The notes below the pieces were generated by a model that searched no databases, was not told the origin of the DNA, and worked only from the letters and a program-made list of their open reading frames with translations. This document shows, piece after piece, positions 10,996 through 22,494 of a stretch of 64,000 nt of DNA. Numbering within the stretch: position 1 is the first letter of the stretch; the number at the start of each line of letters is the position of its first letter. Location: positions 443,872 through 507,871 of the forward strand of contig JAJVDF010000590.1 in the NCBI GenBank assembly GCA_022410635.1. The letters are read 5' to 3'. Origin of the DNA: Tretioscincus oriximinensis. Taxonomy: Eukaryota; Chordata; Lepidosauria; Squamata; Gymnophthalmidae. The translations under genes were made by a program, and so were the position numbers.

Positions 10996-11060
10996 CATGT
11001 ATTTATTTATTCTTATACCCCGCCCTATACCTGAAGGTCTTAAAGCGTATGCATGGCGTA
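10996..11060 (-). mobile_element. L2/SINE tail fragment
   Basis: TTTATTTATTCTTATACCCCGCCCTATACC... the reverse of the L2-type 3' tail. The 200 bases after it do not match the L2 coding end at 13.4 kb, so this may be the end of a SINE. Confidence 0.7.
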
Positions 11061-12064
11061 TGTAGAGAAGCTGGAAGGTGCTGGCTGCTTCCCCAATATG
11101 TTTGGCCTCTCCGTGAGGGTGACTCACCTGCTCAGTTACAATGAAGTGACTATAATTTCTGGTTCCTTTGTGGAAGAAGATGTGTACATGGTCTTTGCAT
11201 TCTGGGAGGACAGTATTTGATTTCATTGAAGTCCTGCCTTTGTTAGCTTGCAATACCTCACCAATACTAGCAATTTAAAATTAATATAAATCTACATTGT
11301 GCAGTGAGCCTATAAGTTCTTCTGACATATATATGATGATATAACAGTCTTTACAAAGAGCTCTATCCTGTAGTTTTATTATTATAAATCTAGTAGCAAT
11401 CACAAAGCAATACAAAGCCAATTTTTATGACATTATACAAAGCCACTTTTATACAAAGACATGGTTGGCAGATAGCCATGCCAGAGAAGAAAAGGCATGG
11501 TTATGAACCGCCCATAGTTTTGAAAGTTTCTGTTGTTCCCATTACTTGAAGGCAGGAAAGCCTTTTGGAAACTTTTAATCCATTCTGTCACTTGCTGAGA
11601 AATGAAGATAAAAGAAATGACTGTAAAACCACACAACTGAATTTGCAGCAGTGTCTCACTAGCCTCTTTCTCTCACACTCTGTTAATGTGTATCTGTTTG
11701 TATGAGCTGTTGTATATGCATGTGTAATTCATTCTTATCCCGCTAAAGTAAACTTGTGAGCTCCATATTTTCTTAGAAATACGTTTTTGCCCAAGACATT
11801 GTTCGTTTCCTTTATAACTTTGAAACAGTTTGGTTAATTCATTCTTCAATTGCTGAACAGTTAAAAATAAATAAATAAATAAATAAATCTAATATAGGTT
11901 AATAATACAAGATACAAATTTTTATAAGGTGGCTCTTCCTTGAAGTTGACTATTACCTTATTCTGTCCACACAAAGGGAATGCAAAGTCCACTTTCAAAT
12001 CGCATCAGACTGCATATTGCAGCCGAAGGTAGAGAGGGAGGCCACTCGATTGTAGCAAAATAAC
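11061..12064. other. GMDS intron, nothing recognised
   Basis: AT-rich intron with an AAAT simple run at about 11865-11888. The last 70 bases may be the far end of the GC-rich retroelement copy at 12065-13175 (see that entry). Confidence 0.55.
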
Positions 12065-13175
12065 ATAATTTATTAAGTCCAGCAAAGGAGCTAGCAGCAC
12101 TTTGAGACTAACTTGAGAAAAGTGGTTGGCATAAGCTTTCGTAGACAGGTCTACTTCTTCAGACCTGTCTACGAAAACTTATGCCAACCACTTTTCTCAG
12201 GTTAGTCTCAAAGTGCTGCTAGCTCCTTTGCTGGGCTTTCTGCTAGACTAACACGGCTATTTCTCTGAAAATAATTTATTAAATTAACAATTTCCAAAAA
12301 CCCTAACGCAAACGCGTTACAATAACGGTGCGACAACTAACTCATCAACAAAGTGCTCAAAACAAAAATAACCCAAAGTGGAGAAAATNAGGCCATGGCT
12401 GGATCAGGGGTGTGGCAGGCGCAGCAGCTTGGTAAGCACCTTCAGGCCAGCCCCTTTGGCTTGCCTGAATCACGTGGGTCANGCACCTTAGACGTGACAT
12501 CTTCAGTCGGCTGCCCGGCCTGACTGCCTTAAATTTGNGTCACGCACNGATGACGTGACACCAGCTGCCCGGCTCGGGCCCTGCCGGTAACCCCGTGGAC
12601 CGCCCCCTTGGCGTAGTCCCCGGGCTGACCACTCCCGTGGTGGACCAGCCCCTTTGGTCTCGGCGGCCGAGCTGTCCAGCAGCGTGATAGACCCACCCCT
12701 TTTGTGGGCCCTGCCCAGAGGATCAGAGAGGCTTGAAGGGCTCTCAAGGGATCAGTCCTGTGTATAGCCCGCCTCTCTGACTCCAAACTTGCGTTCAACC
12801 TGCTGCACCCGAAGCAGGCACACAAGATTGGAACCCTTTTAAGAAGGGCCCCGACTATGAGGTAACCACTTGGGGGCCCCATTTCTGGGTTTTTGGTTCC
12901 TCGTGGGCCATCAAGCTGCGCATACCGCCNCCGAGACCCTATCCTCGCCATGACTGAAAGAAAAGAAAACAGGGAGGGATTGGGCAGGCAACGCGCTTCG
13001 CCAAGGACTGAGGAAGATGGCGACGACGAGGGGTTTTATACCCTCGTCGCCCAGGAAGACGCGTCACTTCCTGTTGTCCCTGGACGACAAGGAGGGACGC
13101 GTCCTCCTAGAGCGTCTCCCTCCTCCTCGGCAGCAACTGCCGGTGCTCCTGAGGTGAGTAGCCGACTTAATGCAA
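12065..13175 (-). mobile_element. GC-rich TATA-bearing repeat, copy A
   Basis: Minus strand. The 5' end (about 13175) reads TAAGTCGGCTACTCACCTC; then GC-rich sequence, a TATA box in GAGGGTATAAAACCCC (about 13030-13045), then TTTCTTTCAGTCATGGCGAGG (about 12945). The 3' part ends with TTTAATAAATTAT, which holds a poly(A) signal, and is split by the hairpin element. Copies share its body at 51935-52698 and its 5' module at 15376 and, less clearly, 31970-32165. It could be an LTR, or a retroposed transcript unit; no protein family is recognisable. The 140-codon frame from the ATG at 12951 contains unknown bases and is not conserved in copy B. Confidence 0.7.
12077..12270 (+). mobile_element. Hairpin element, copy 2
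   Basis: Starts at GTCCAGCAAAGGAGCTAGCA and ends CTATTTCTCTGAAA. Perfect 12-bp direct repeats ATAATTTATTAA flank it (12065-12076, 12271-12282). The arms (to about 12150 and from 12163) are reverse complements with a 12-base spacer. As in copy 1, one end stops at the arm and the other extends about 35 bases further. It sits in the 3' end of a larger repeat. Confidence 0.9.
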
Positions 13176-13261
13176 ATCTGTGCGGCTATGCCACACAAGC
13201 AAATATCCTTGTGTTCTTTTGCATCTCCAGTCCCATTCTTAGTCTACATGCCACATTTAAT

Positions 13262-14180
13262 AGTATTTATTTTATTTATTTATTTATTTATACTTATACC
13301 CCGCCCTATACCCGAAGGTCTCAGGGCGGCAAAAACAGTAAAACATCACTACAAAAATTTAAAAAGTATAAAACAATATTAAAAGTAGGGATAGAGATGA
13401 CATTTCTTCAGCCAAAGGCCAGGNAAAAGAGGTGCGTCTTCAAGGACTTTCTAAAAGAATACAACGATGATGATAGANGCACCTNGAGGGGGAGACTGTT
13501 CCAAAGACAAGGGGCAACCACTGAGAAGGCCCTAACCCGGGTTCCCACTCCACTGGCTGTTGAAAGGGGTGGTACAACCAGGAGGGCCTCTCCTGCAGAT
13601 CTTAAGGCACGGGCAGGTTGGTATGGAGGAAGGCGTTCCTTTAGATATTTGGGGCCCAAGTTATTTAGGGCCTTGTAAGTTAAAGTCAAAACCTTGAATT
13701 CGGCTCGGTAGCGAATGGGCAGCCAGTGCAGCTCTTTCAAGACCNGTGTGATGTGTGTCCGGCCAGCTGTCCCTGTCAGCAGTCTAGCGGCTGCATTCTG
13801 CACCAGCTGCAGCTTCCAAACCGTTTTCAAGGGCAGCCCCATATAGAGCGCATTACAATAGTCCAATCTGGAAGTTACCAGAGCATGGATTACTGTGGCT
13901 AGATCATCCCTGTTCAGAAGTGGCCGTAACTGGCGAACCAGACGTAACTGGAAGTAGGCACTCCTGGCCATTGCCTCCACCTGATTTTCAAGTGTCAGTG
14001 CAGAGTCCAAAAGCACCCCAAGATTTCGCACCCGTCCCTTATAGGGTAATTCTACCCCACTAAGGACAGGGTGCCTCCCCACTTCACGAACCCGGGATGC
14101 TCCAACACACAGCACCTCCGTCTTGTCTGGATTCAGCTTCAGTTTATTGGCCCCCATCCAACCCATCACTGCCTCCAGGT
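13262..14180 (-). mobile_element. L2 LINE 3' portion
   Basis: 3' end with tail TTTATTTATTTATTTATACT then CCCCGCCCTATACCCGAAGG (13268-13320 on the plus strand), preceded by the coding end described separately. 5'-truncated at about 14180. The best-preserved L2 in the window. Confidence 0.92.
13408..14169 (-). pseudogene. L2 reverse transcriptase, C-terminal 253 codons
   Basis: Open over 253 codons apart from four codons made unknown by N bases. Begins in the RT thumb region with ANKLKLNPDKTEVLCVG, a hallmark of the L2/CR1 group, then VTSRLDYCNALYMGLP, LKELHWLPIRYRAEFKVL, and APCLWNSLPL near the end. It lacks the endonuclease and the RT palm with the catalytic aspartates, which are upstream and lost to 5' truncation, so it is a dead fragment although the frame looks young. 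Confidence 0.92.
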
Positions 14181-14252
14181 AGCAATTTTATTCATTATTG
14201 ACCACAGCGCTTAACATCTTGCACTATTATCTGAAAATCCCATCATAAGAAA

Positions 14253-14431
14253 TACCATATTTATCAGTGTATAGAACACAGCAGCATATAAGATGCACCC
14301 CCTTTTGCAACACATTCGTCTTGCACCACTTACCCCCTGCCAGCCCTCAGCACTACCTACACATGCATTTACTAGTGCATAAAACGTACCCCGTATTTTT
14401 GAGGAGGGAAAATACACCGATAAATACTGTA
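14253..14431. mobile_element. MITE with TACCRTATTTATCRGTGTAT ends
   Basis: The left end TACCATATTTATCAGTGTAT and the right end (minus strand) TACAGTATTTATCGGTGTAT are inverted repeats, with TA at both borders. The inner part repeats the theme (ATAAGATGCACCCCC and TAAAACGTACCCCG). This is a widespread vertebrate TA-target MITE of Tc1/mariner type. Confidence 0.8.
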
Positions 14432-14584
14432 GATAGTGCTATCCTGATTCTTAGCTCTGAGGTTCCTCCTTCTTAGGCAAATATCTACCCCAGTTTTCAA
14501 GCTGATTCTTTTAATGAATAATGATGCTATTTACTACAATTGTCCTTTTTNAAAAAGTCTATAATGCATCACTTAAAATAGCTA

Positions 14585-15375
14585 GGATCACTTTACCTAA
14601 AACGAATAGAGATTTAGGATAAATGGGATCTTATTGTCCCATTAGTTTAAGAAATCAAAATAAAAAGAATTGAGGAAATTTTACCTAAAATAATATAAAG
14701 AGATCAATATGGATTTGTGAAAGGGAAAAAATAGGTGATCCTATAAAAATGTTATTACTATTATTAATCATGCCTAAAAAAAAAATAGAAAGATAGGAAT
14801 TTTTAACTTAGATGTGTACAAAATTTTTGCTAAGATGAATCATGAATATTTAATTAAATTATGCAATGAATTAAATGTGGGAGATAAATTTTGTAGTACG
14901 CTTAAAGAATTATTAAAGAAAACAGTGAGGGTTAATTGGAAATGACAAAAAGTATAAATATTCTGAATGGAACAAAGCAGGGATGTTCGCTTTATCTCCA
15001 ATACAGAGTTAGAGACAGTTATAAGGAAAGTTATAAAAAAAGAAAGGGAAGTAGCAGGAAGAATTTATAGGCAAATAGTATCACTACAACAAGAGGTAGA
15101 AAAGGAATCATATAGTACTTGGAGTATGGATATAAATATAAAAATAAAAGATATTAAGAGGAGGATTAGAAGGATAAAAGAAATTAAAAATAATTGTGTG
15201 AAAGAAACAAGAAGGAAAATACTTTATTTCCAAATATTTCTGGAATATTTGGCATAGATGCCAACAAAAGGGCATTTTCATACATATGGTTTGGAAATGT
15301 CAAAAAGCAAAGAACTTTTGGGAAAGTGTGGAAAAAGAAATAAATAGTATGTATAGTTTACAATTAAGCATAAGT
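14585..15375 (+). mobile_element. L1 LINE ORF2 fragment
   Basis: Plus-strand L1 ORF2 remnant. In broken frames I can read a DQYGFVKGK block (RT) near 14708, an LNGTKQGCS block (RT) near 14962-14990, then charged sequence, and finally KGTFIHMVWKCQKAKNFWES near 15268-15335, the C-terminal Cys/His region of vertebrate L1. Many stops and frame changes. It is cut at 15375 by the next element. Confidence 0.8.
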
Positions 15376-16085
15376 CGGCTACTCATAGAGCTCCATGAGC
15401 GCCAGAAGTTGCCGACGAGGAGGGAGACACTCTAGGAGCATGCGTCCTTCCTTGCNGCTCCTGCGGAGGTGACAGGAAGTGATGCGTGTTTCTGATAGCG
15501 AGGGGTATAAAATCCCCTTGCCAGCCTCCATCTTTCTCTCTTGCTATCGGCACGCAAAGGAACAGGATTTGTTCCCCCGCTTGTCGCGGATTCACAGTCA
15601 TTTTAGCTGACCAAGAGGAGCTCGCCCAGCTGCTGGCCGCAGCCACCGGAGCAATGAGAGAGCGGTGGTTAGGGAGGTCCTGCCTTAAAGGCTGGCTTAA
15701 GGCCATAGGGCCTCATCTAGGTAATTGCAGGATCCGGTCGTGGGGGAAAACACCCCCTCCCCCCCAGATGGAGGCTTGTGACTGGGGGCTGTTGCCTCTC
15801 CCTGAATTTTGCTCACCTGGCAGGCATCTTNGTTGGGGTGAGCTAGGGACCCACACATTTTATTCCTTCCCTACCCCCACTGCAGAGGAGCGTAGCTGGG
15901 GTGCAAAGCCTGTTGCCTTGTTAATAAGACTATTTTTGATGGAACCTATTCTGGGTAGGGGGAAAAAATTCAGCAAAGGCTTTTCTGATTAAAGTGGTGA
16001 AGTGAGTANACTGCCACTAGTATTTTCTTTAAGGGGCACTGTACTTGTTGTGCTACTGCAAGATGGCTGTGTTATGTGGGGATTT
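15376..16085 (+). mobile_element. GC-rich TATA-bearing repeat, copy C (different body)
   Basis: The first about 170 bases match the 5' module of copy A (starting TAAGTCGGCTACTC, then GACGAGGAGGGAGACACTCT, and the TATA box GAGGGGTATAAAATCCCC at about 15500-15515). Downstream of the TATA box the sequence diverges completely from copies A and B. The body is GC-rich, has no recognisable protein, and ends in an AT-rich stretch near 16085. The 168-codon frame 15486-15992 starts upstream of the TATA box and is not a credible gene. Confidence 0.65.
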
Positions 16086-16089
16086 GNAA

Positions 16090-17125
16090 ATTTATTTATT
16101 TTAGATTTTTTATTATTATTTTTATACAATTATAATTACAATACATATCATGTCATGTCATATTAATTCCAAAAAAGGCATATTTTCTCCCCACCCCCTC
16201 CCTACTCTCCCTGAAGCCCTCTCTCCCCCAAGGCTATTGGTGTAAACTTTTCCATATTTGGGAGAAGATAAATTACATTTCAAATATCAGTCTCAGATTA
16301 TAATTTTTCGAGGGTTGTGCTATCTTTTGAATTAAACAATTATATATTCTTGCCCATATATCTTTCATTTCTCTCACTTTAATTATATTATTANTTTTTG
16401 TTGAACTTATATCCACCAACATTTTATCAATTATGTAGTCGTACCACACTGTTACAGTCCTTTTTGTTAAGTTTTTCCACCCTTCTTAGAAAGGTTAGTT
16501 GGGCAAATGATAGTAGATCTTCAATGTTCTTCTTTAGTTTTTTGTTTTATATGTTATCAATGTCTGATTGTATCAGGATCATTTTGTTTGTTAGCATCAG
16601 ATTTATTTGTAATATATTATTTCTTTCTTTTTGAATTGTCATCCAAAAGTCTTGAGCATTGGGGCACATCCAAAATATATGAAAATAGTCTGCCGAAATC
16701 TGGCATCCCAACCAGCAGTTATTTGATGTGTTATTTGATATATGAGCTATTCGTTTTGAAGTCAAATGCCACTTGTGTATTATCTTTAATATAGCTTTTT
16801 AATTTACTCATTTTTTCATTTCTTATTGATTTAATTGCTCTTTCTAACTCCAATTCTTGAAATGATATATCACACAACCATCTATTCTTTAATTCCTTTA
16901 TTATAGATTTGTTTGGGTAATTTATAAGTGCATATATTTCGGAGACTATTTTCTTTTCTCCTTTTATTACCTTGTGTATGATTTGTTCCNATTTGCTATC
17001 CTCTGTTCTTATAATATCTTTGTTCATTCTTTCATTTATCAATTGATGTATGCCTCTTGCCTGTAGCCAAAACTCTTGTCCTAATTTTTCTAATATTTCT
17101 TGAAATGAGAGTGGATCTAAATTTT
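16090..17125 (-). mobile_element. L1 LINE 3' portion, minus strand
   Basis: Read on the minus strand, 17125 to about 16730 gives ELERAIKSIRNEKMSKLKSY-type L1 ORF2 C-terminal sequence, and 16765-16547 gives NNCWLGCQISADYFHIFWMC, the L1 C-terminal Cys/His domain. The 3' UTR follows and contains the G-rich/purine-rich tract typical of L1 (16170-16235, pyrimidine-rich on the plus strand). It faces the plus-strand L1 at 14585. Confidence 0.85.
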
Positions 17126-17450
17126 AGTGTGGAAATGGAATGACCAATCCAAATGTATGAATATATGATGATGTGATATCTTAAATTGCAGGATTAATAA
17201 TACAGAAAATAGTAAAAAAAAAAAAAAAAAGGGGGGGATTGTAAACAGAAATGATTAATTGTAAAAAAATATTTAGGGGTAAAAATAAGGAGTGAAGCAA
17301 CAAAGCTGAGATTAAGATTGATTTTCCAGATGTAAATAAGGGAAAGGGTAGAGGAAGGAAGGAAATGTTTAAAATATTGTATAAATGTAAGAAACCAATT
17401 TGTATTAATATGTAAAGATTAAAAAACCCCAAAGAACCAAACCCTAAAAA
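17126..17450 (+). mobile_element. Probable 3' end of the plus-strand L1
   Basis: An A run and G run (17213-17238), a purine-rich GGGAAAGGGTAGAGGAAGG, and a tail-like AT-rich end resemble an L1 3' UTR in plus orientation. Most simply this is the separated end of the L1 at 14585-15375, with copy C and the minus-strand L1 inserted between. Inference only. Confidence 0.4.
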
Positions 17451-18483
17451 AAACCCCAAAACAGCTAGGGGATGGATCTATTCCATTGTCCCACTGCAGT
17501 GTAGAATGTCTTTTAGAAACCATTGTAAAACATAAATATGTTACACTTGACAAGACAGACAGAATTAGGGCTAAAGAAGCTTAAGCTGCTAAAGTTATAC
17601 TGGAACTCAGCAATTTACATCTTGGCTCCCATATCAGCAAATACCACTTCCCACTGTAGTGCATTAGTACACCATCTNTCAAAATCAAAGCCTAGCAATG
17701 AATCATCCCCTCAGAAATCTAACAAGTAAAACCGTCTCTTTGAAGGCAAATGTAGATTTCCAAGTTTCTTGGATTTTCAGGAAAAAACTATCTGGAACTG
17801 AACTAGGTCGTAATGTCATTAACAAAAAGTACATGAAATAATATAAGGAACTGACATTTTTTCTTATGAAAAATGAATAAGCATTTTTAAAGTCAGAAAT
17901 TCCAAAACATACAATGTTATTCTGACTCAGTAACCATTAACATGAAAAATATCATTTTGTAGAACATAATATTTCATGTAAAATGCCTTAAATAGATAAT
18001 AGCTGGTCTCCTCAAAGCCACAGGTTTACTTAATAACTTTCCTATTTTTATAAATTGCCTTACAGAATAATTGATCAATGTCTATTATCCATGCTAAAAT
18101 CCCTAGTTTAATTGAAAGATTAAACTGTAGGATGAGTTGGTGATACTTTTCTACAAGTTAATTCATGAACTTGGCAGCTATACTAGACTGTGAAACTGAG
18201 GCATGTTTATATGTGCAATTCTCTTTTTTTCAAATAAACTAATGAAAACATACTAAAAAATTGGAGTTGGTCATTATATATATATAAAAGCAAAGTTAGT
18301 GTGTTATGTAGAAATAACCATCAGTATTAAAATGGCAATGAAGAGACAAGAATTACTGTAACTTCATCATGATGTATTTTAATTCAAACAATATTTTGTT
18401 ACCTTTTTTATTTTCTTTAACAAGGGGATCCAGAGAGTGACAGGAAAAATCCCAAAGATTTGTAGCCTATCATAAGAGTAATA
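17451..18483. other. GMDS intron, nothing recognised
   Basis: AT-rich intron. A short TA run at 18274-18287. No exon, repeat family or RNA gene recognised. Confidence 0.6.
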
Positions 18484-18627
18484 TGTCTGAAGATGAGCAC
18501 CTGAAGAAGTAACCTTGTCTGAAAAGCTTATGTTGCACATCTCATTTCTTCCTAGTCTCTAAAGTGCTACAAGACCCCCTTGCTAGATTTTCTGGACCCA
18601 GACTAACACAGATATTACTTTGAAATC
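18484..18627 (+). mobile_element. Hairpin element family, diverged half copy
   Basis: Has CTGAAGAAGTAACCTTGTCT, GAAAAGCTTATG, TAGTCTCTAAAGTGCTACAA and CAGACTAACACAG in the same order as the right arm and extension of the hairpin elements. The left arm is missing or unrecognisable. Confidence 0.7.
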
Positions 18628-19129
18628 TACTACTAATGTTATCAACTGAGCTTTTCCAAAAGAGCTCTTCTACAGTCATCAAGAACTGTTCTTTACACTT
18701 ACCAGTTTTCTTTTGTTTGAAAAAGGATTCTGCCTGGGGCTTATGTGGAATATTTCAGTGCGTTGTATCAACATGTACATAAAAACTGATTTGCATTTAC
18801 CTGCCTTAATCCACTTTAAAATTGATTATTCAGTGTGTGCAAACTGTGTATAACACAGATCAAGCTAATTTACTTCTACTGAAATGGGCCTAAAGATCTA
18901 CTCTATTTCAATCTACAATATTATTTAAATATTATTGTTCATATATAAGAACATTTAATATAAAGCAGAAGATCAAAAAATCTCCAACAAATGGGTTCTT
19001 AACAAATGTATCTGTAATTTTACAAACATTCTTTTGTTTCATTAAGGTACAAATCAACCAAAGGTTGACTAACCTACAAACTTTCCTTGTCAATGCAAAC
19101 TCAGGAACCTCTTAACACTAGAGAAAGAA
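18628..19129. other. GMDS intron, nothing recognised
   Basis: AT-rich intron without recognisable features. Confidence 0.6.
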
Positions 19130-19462
19130 CAGACATTGGCTGGGGCCTGATTTAAAACTTTATATTAGCTTTTAAGGTCCTTAGGCTGACTACTCCAAAC
19201 TTCCTAGCATCCAGGTTAGCCAATGAAGAACCTACAGTTAAAGACAAAGTACTTCTAACTGAACCTGCCACAAATATGCCATGTCCCAGATGATGAACAT
19301 TTCAGGATTGAGTCCCTCAACTCTGGAATGCGCTACCATTAGACCTTATGCTTCCAATCCAATTATTATATGCAATAATGGTATATGTGTTGTACAATGT
19401 ATGTGCTGCTATTTTACCACCATTCGGAAGAGGTGCTATAAATAAACATTATTGTTATTGTT
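19130..19462 (+). mobile_element. L2 LINE 3' end, degraded
   Basis: Weak L2 C-terminal remnant (TATATTAGCTTTTAAGGTCC; AACTCTGGAATGCGCTACC, compare the LWNSLP motif), then a tail with GAAGAGGTGCTATAAATAAA leading into the (TTA)n array. Confidence 0.6.
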
Positions 19463-19465
19463 AAC

Positions 19466-19766
<301 letters not shown>

Positions 19767-19856
<90 letters not shown>

Positions 19857-19860
19857 ATAA
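19767..19860. repeat. (TTA)n microsatellite, right half
   Basis: About 30 TTA units. Probably the (TAA)n tail of the minus-strand LINE end at 19861-20140. Confidence 0.95.
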
Positions 19861-20140
19861 TAAAACAGCAGTAAGACAGCAAACAAGATCAATATGCGAG
19901 ATTTTGTATCATTTATCACTAGTCGAACACTTCCCAAGTGTCTAAGACTGAGTGATGTATCTTTGGATGATGCGGGCAGATCCCAATAAAGTGGTCTTTT
20001 GAAGTTGACAGATGGAGATTTTGTCAACACCAATCATTTTCAAGTGCCCACTGAGATCTTTCGGCACTGCACCCAGTGTGCCAAGGACCACTGGTACCAC
20101 TGCGCCACAGTCGCTGAAGTTTGATTCTCAAGTCCTCGTT
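19861..20140 (-). mobile_element. LINE 3' end with (TAA)n tail, R4/Dong-like
   Basis: On the minus strand this reads VVPVVLGTLGAVPKDLSGHL then ISICQLQKTTLLGSARII, the last coding sequence of a non-LTR element, followed by a short UTR and the TAA array. The C-terminal motif and TAA tail fit the R4/Dong-type LINEs of lizards, from memory; the family needs a search. Strongly 5'-truncated. Confidence 0.7.
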
Positions 20141-20567
20141 TGTTGTTGTTATTACTATTACTACTACTACTACTTTAAAAGTTAGTTTTGACTTCTCATA
20201 GGCTTTAAAATAAATTTATAAGGAAAAAAGTAGTATCACATGAAGCTTGACTACTGACTATGGATATATTTTCTTGACAACAGAACACTGCATAGCAATA
20301 AACTGCATACTAAATCCTTTCTAAAGATGTTTTGCAGTCTCCTTTAATTAGGTGTTTCTTAATACTTCATGTAGTCTCAATCATGCACACACTTGAGAAT
20401 AACTGATTTGCAAAGTTTAACACTTAGTCATTTGCAGTGTACAGAGTATAATAGAGAATTAACCAGTCAGTATAGCAGGGAAGAGGCAACACTGGATTCA
20501 ATAGGCATGTTTTTGTTTAAACCATCCTTGAAACTGCATGATAAATGCACAAAAATCATGATTCTCA
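20141..20567. other. GMDS intron, nothing recognised
   Basis: AT-rich intron beginning with a short TAC/ACT run (20145-20175). Confidence 0.6.
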
Positions 20568-20645
20568 TCATTATTTATTTATTTATTTATGTTTTTATAC
20601 CACCCTATACCCAGAGGTCTCAGGGCAGTTAACAATAAAAACACA
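20568..20645 (-). mobile_element. L2/SINE tail fragment
   Basis: ATTTATTTATTTATTTATGT then TACCACCCTATACCCAGAGG and CTCAGGGCAGTTAACAATAA: reversed L2-type tail with a few substitutions. Confidence 0.75.
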
Positions 20646-21007
20646 GTTAGCATATTTAAATTCTCCATGCAGCAACATTTATTCAGATCCTATTATTAAT
20701 TTGATTTTTTTAATCGTTTCTCTGTAAAATCAAGAGAATCATGTCTAGAGTTACATTTTTGGATCATGAAAGATTTGTATTTAATCATTTAGCTGTTTGT
20801 TTGTATTTTGTAAATTTAAATTTCTTGATTAAGACCTAGCAAAGTGTTCCATAGATTAACATGAAAAAGGTAAGTAGACTGATAAGTAGCATCGGGAAGA
20901 ATTCATGTAAGGAAGATGCTGTCAGTCTATACCTGGGCAAACGGCCTGGAAAGGTTGATGAATTTACCATTTCATCTGGCAAAATTTAATGCTTTCTGTA
21001 ACGGTAG
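20646..21007. other. GMDS intron, nothing recognised
   Basis: AT-rich intron. Confidence 0.6.
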
Positions 21008-21220
21008 TTTTCAAAGAAATAGCCATGTTAGTCTTGGATCAGCGTATGTAGCAAGGGGGTCTATAAAATGTAGCATGAGCTTCTTGTAGATAAGACCTTT
21101 ACTTCAGAATTAGATTGTGTACAAAAGCTCATGCTACTTATCTTTTTCTTGTTAGTCTACANATTGCTACAAAATCCCCTTTTTAGATATTCTGAATCCA
21201 GACTAACATGGTTACTTTTT
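21008..21220. mobile_element. Hairpin element family, full-length diverged copy
   Basis: Both extended ends are present: left TTTCAAAGAAATAGCCATGT and, on the other strand at the right, AAAAAGTAACCATGTTAGTC. The arms (GTAGCATGAGCTT / AAGCTCATGCTAC) face each other around about 21100. The centre keeps TTACTTCAGA. So this older copy is symmetric, unlike copies 1-3. Confidence 0.75.
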
Positions 21221-21384
21221 CAAAAAATCTTAACTAAGATTGACTGATGGCTGTTTATTTAACTATATTTACTCTATTGTCCCGAGGCAGACATTTTACA
21301 TATTTCGCATTTAAAATTACAGTGCAATACTAAAATCTTAAGACGATAAGTCCAAAATGAGATGATAAATGAAGGGAGAGCATT

Positions 21385-21500
21385 TGGGTAGGCTATGCTA
21401 TGTGCCTAGATTTGTTTTATATTTTTATACTTTGTTGTGAATCACTTTGGGACCTTTTGGTCAATAACGGATATAAAATGTTTAACAAATAGATACAATC
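21385..21500 (+). mobile_element. L2 3' tail fragment
   Basis: TTGTGAATCACTTTGGGACC followed by TTTTGGTCAATAACGGATAT is the diverged plus-strand L2-type tail. Confidence 0.6.
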
Positions 21501-22494
21501 AAGACAGATGGATTTTCACAGGCAAGGCATTACTAGTCACCAGCAGACCACTTGTTCCTAGAGTGTGATATCCAAATAATCAGTGCTTCTAACCATCTTT
21601 TAGTATAGAAAACTCAAAGGAGTTTGCATTTAAGCAAAGCTTTTTCAAAAACTATACTATATGCAAATAATTAACATTTAACTTTTGGGGGAAATGAGTC
21701 CTTTTTTGTCCTAACAGGACAGAGCTGCACACATTTTTCACAATGAGATTCTGTTTGTCATCATGTGATATGTCTACGTACATATAAAATGAAAAAAAAA
21801 TGGAAGTCTGCAACATAAAATCACAAAATCCAATGAGATAATAAATACTGTATATAAGTTGGAAGAATGAGACTGAAAACTCAGTGGGATACAGTCTCAG
21901 ACCTGGGTAAAATGTCAAAGAGGCTATTCAGATCAAAGGGGCAATGATGAATACTGAAACCTTTCTTCTGCTTCCAAATCATAACACACCCTTTAAAATG
22001 AGACACCCAACATGGTAATTAATTCTTACAAAAAAGCTTTAAAATCAGTTTCAGAAACACCAAAAAGCCAAGGATGAATTAATCACAAACATACTGAGAT
22101 AATATAGTTGACTCAAAATACGTTATAAATATTTAAATTAATCTATATAATACTATTATGAATAAGCAAACAAATGAAACAGTAAATAAGTCCCCCCAAA
22201 TCATCAAATATCAACATTTTTTCTGAATAAAAATATTAAATTACAGTTTTATAGTATATAATATTAAAAACACTATTTATTTACTAGAACATTTTTATTT
22301 ACAGTTTCTTACTGGATAATTTGAAATACTTTACAGAAAAGATTAAAAACTTGCCAAATTAAAGAAACCTTTGATAGGTGCCTAAAAACTGTTAAGTGCA
22401 AATGAGTCATGAAAAGAAGATGTTGACATTCCATGGGAAGGTGCTACCCACAGAAAAGAAAGAGGAGGTAAAGGAGGAAGAAGAAAAGGCAAAG
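21501..22494. other. GMDS intron, nothing recognised
   Basis: AT-rich intron, no features recognised. Confidence 0.6.

Noticed and set aside
12529..12951. 140-codon minus-strand frame starting at the ATG after TTTCAG
   Set aside because: Tempting because of the junction, but the frame is not kept in copy B, so a conserved protein is unlikely.
12893..13678. 261-codon plus-strand frame
   Set aside because: Runs antisense through two unrelated repeats (the GC-rich copy A and the L2 tail) and contains several unknown codons.
15486..15992. 168-codon plus-strand frame
   Set aside because: Begins upstream of the TATA box of copy C, has no family resemblance and includes an unknown codon.
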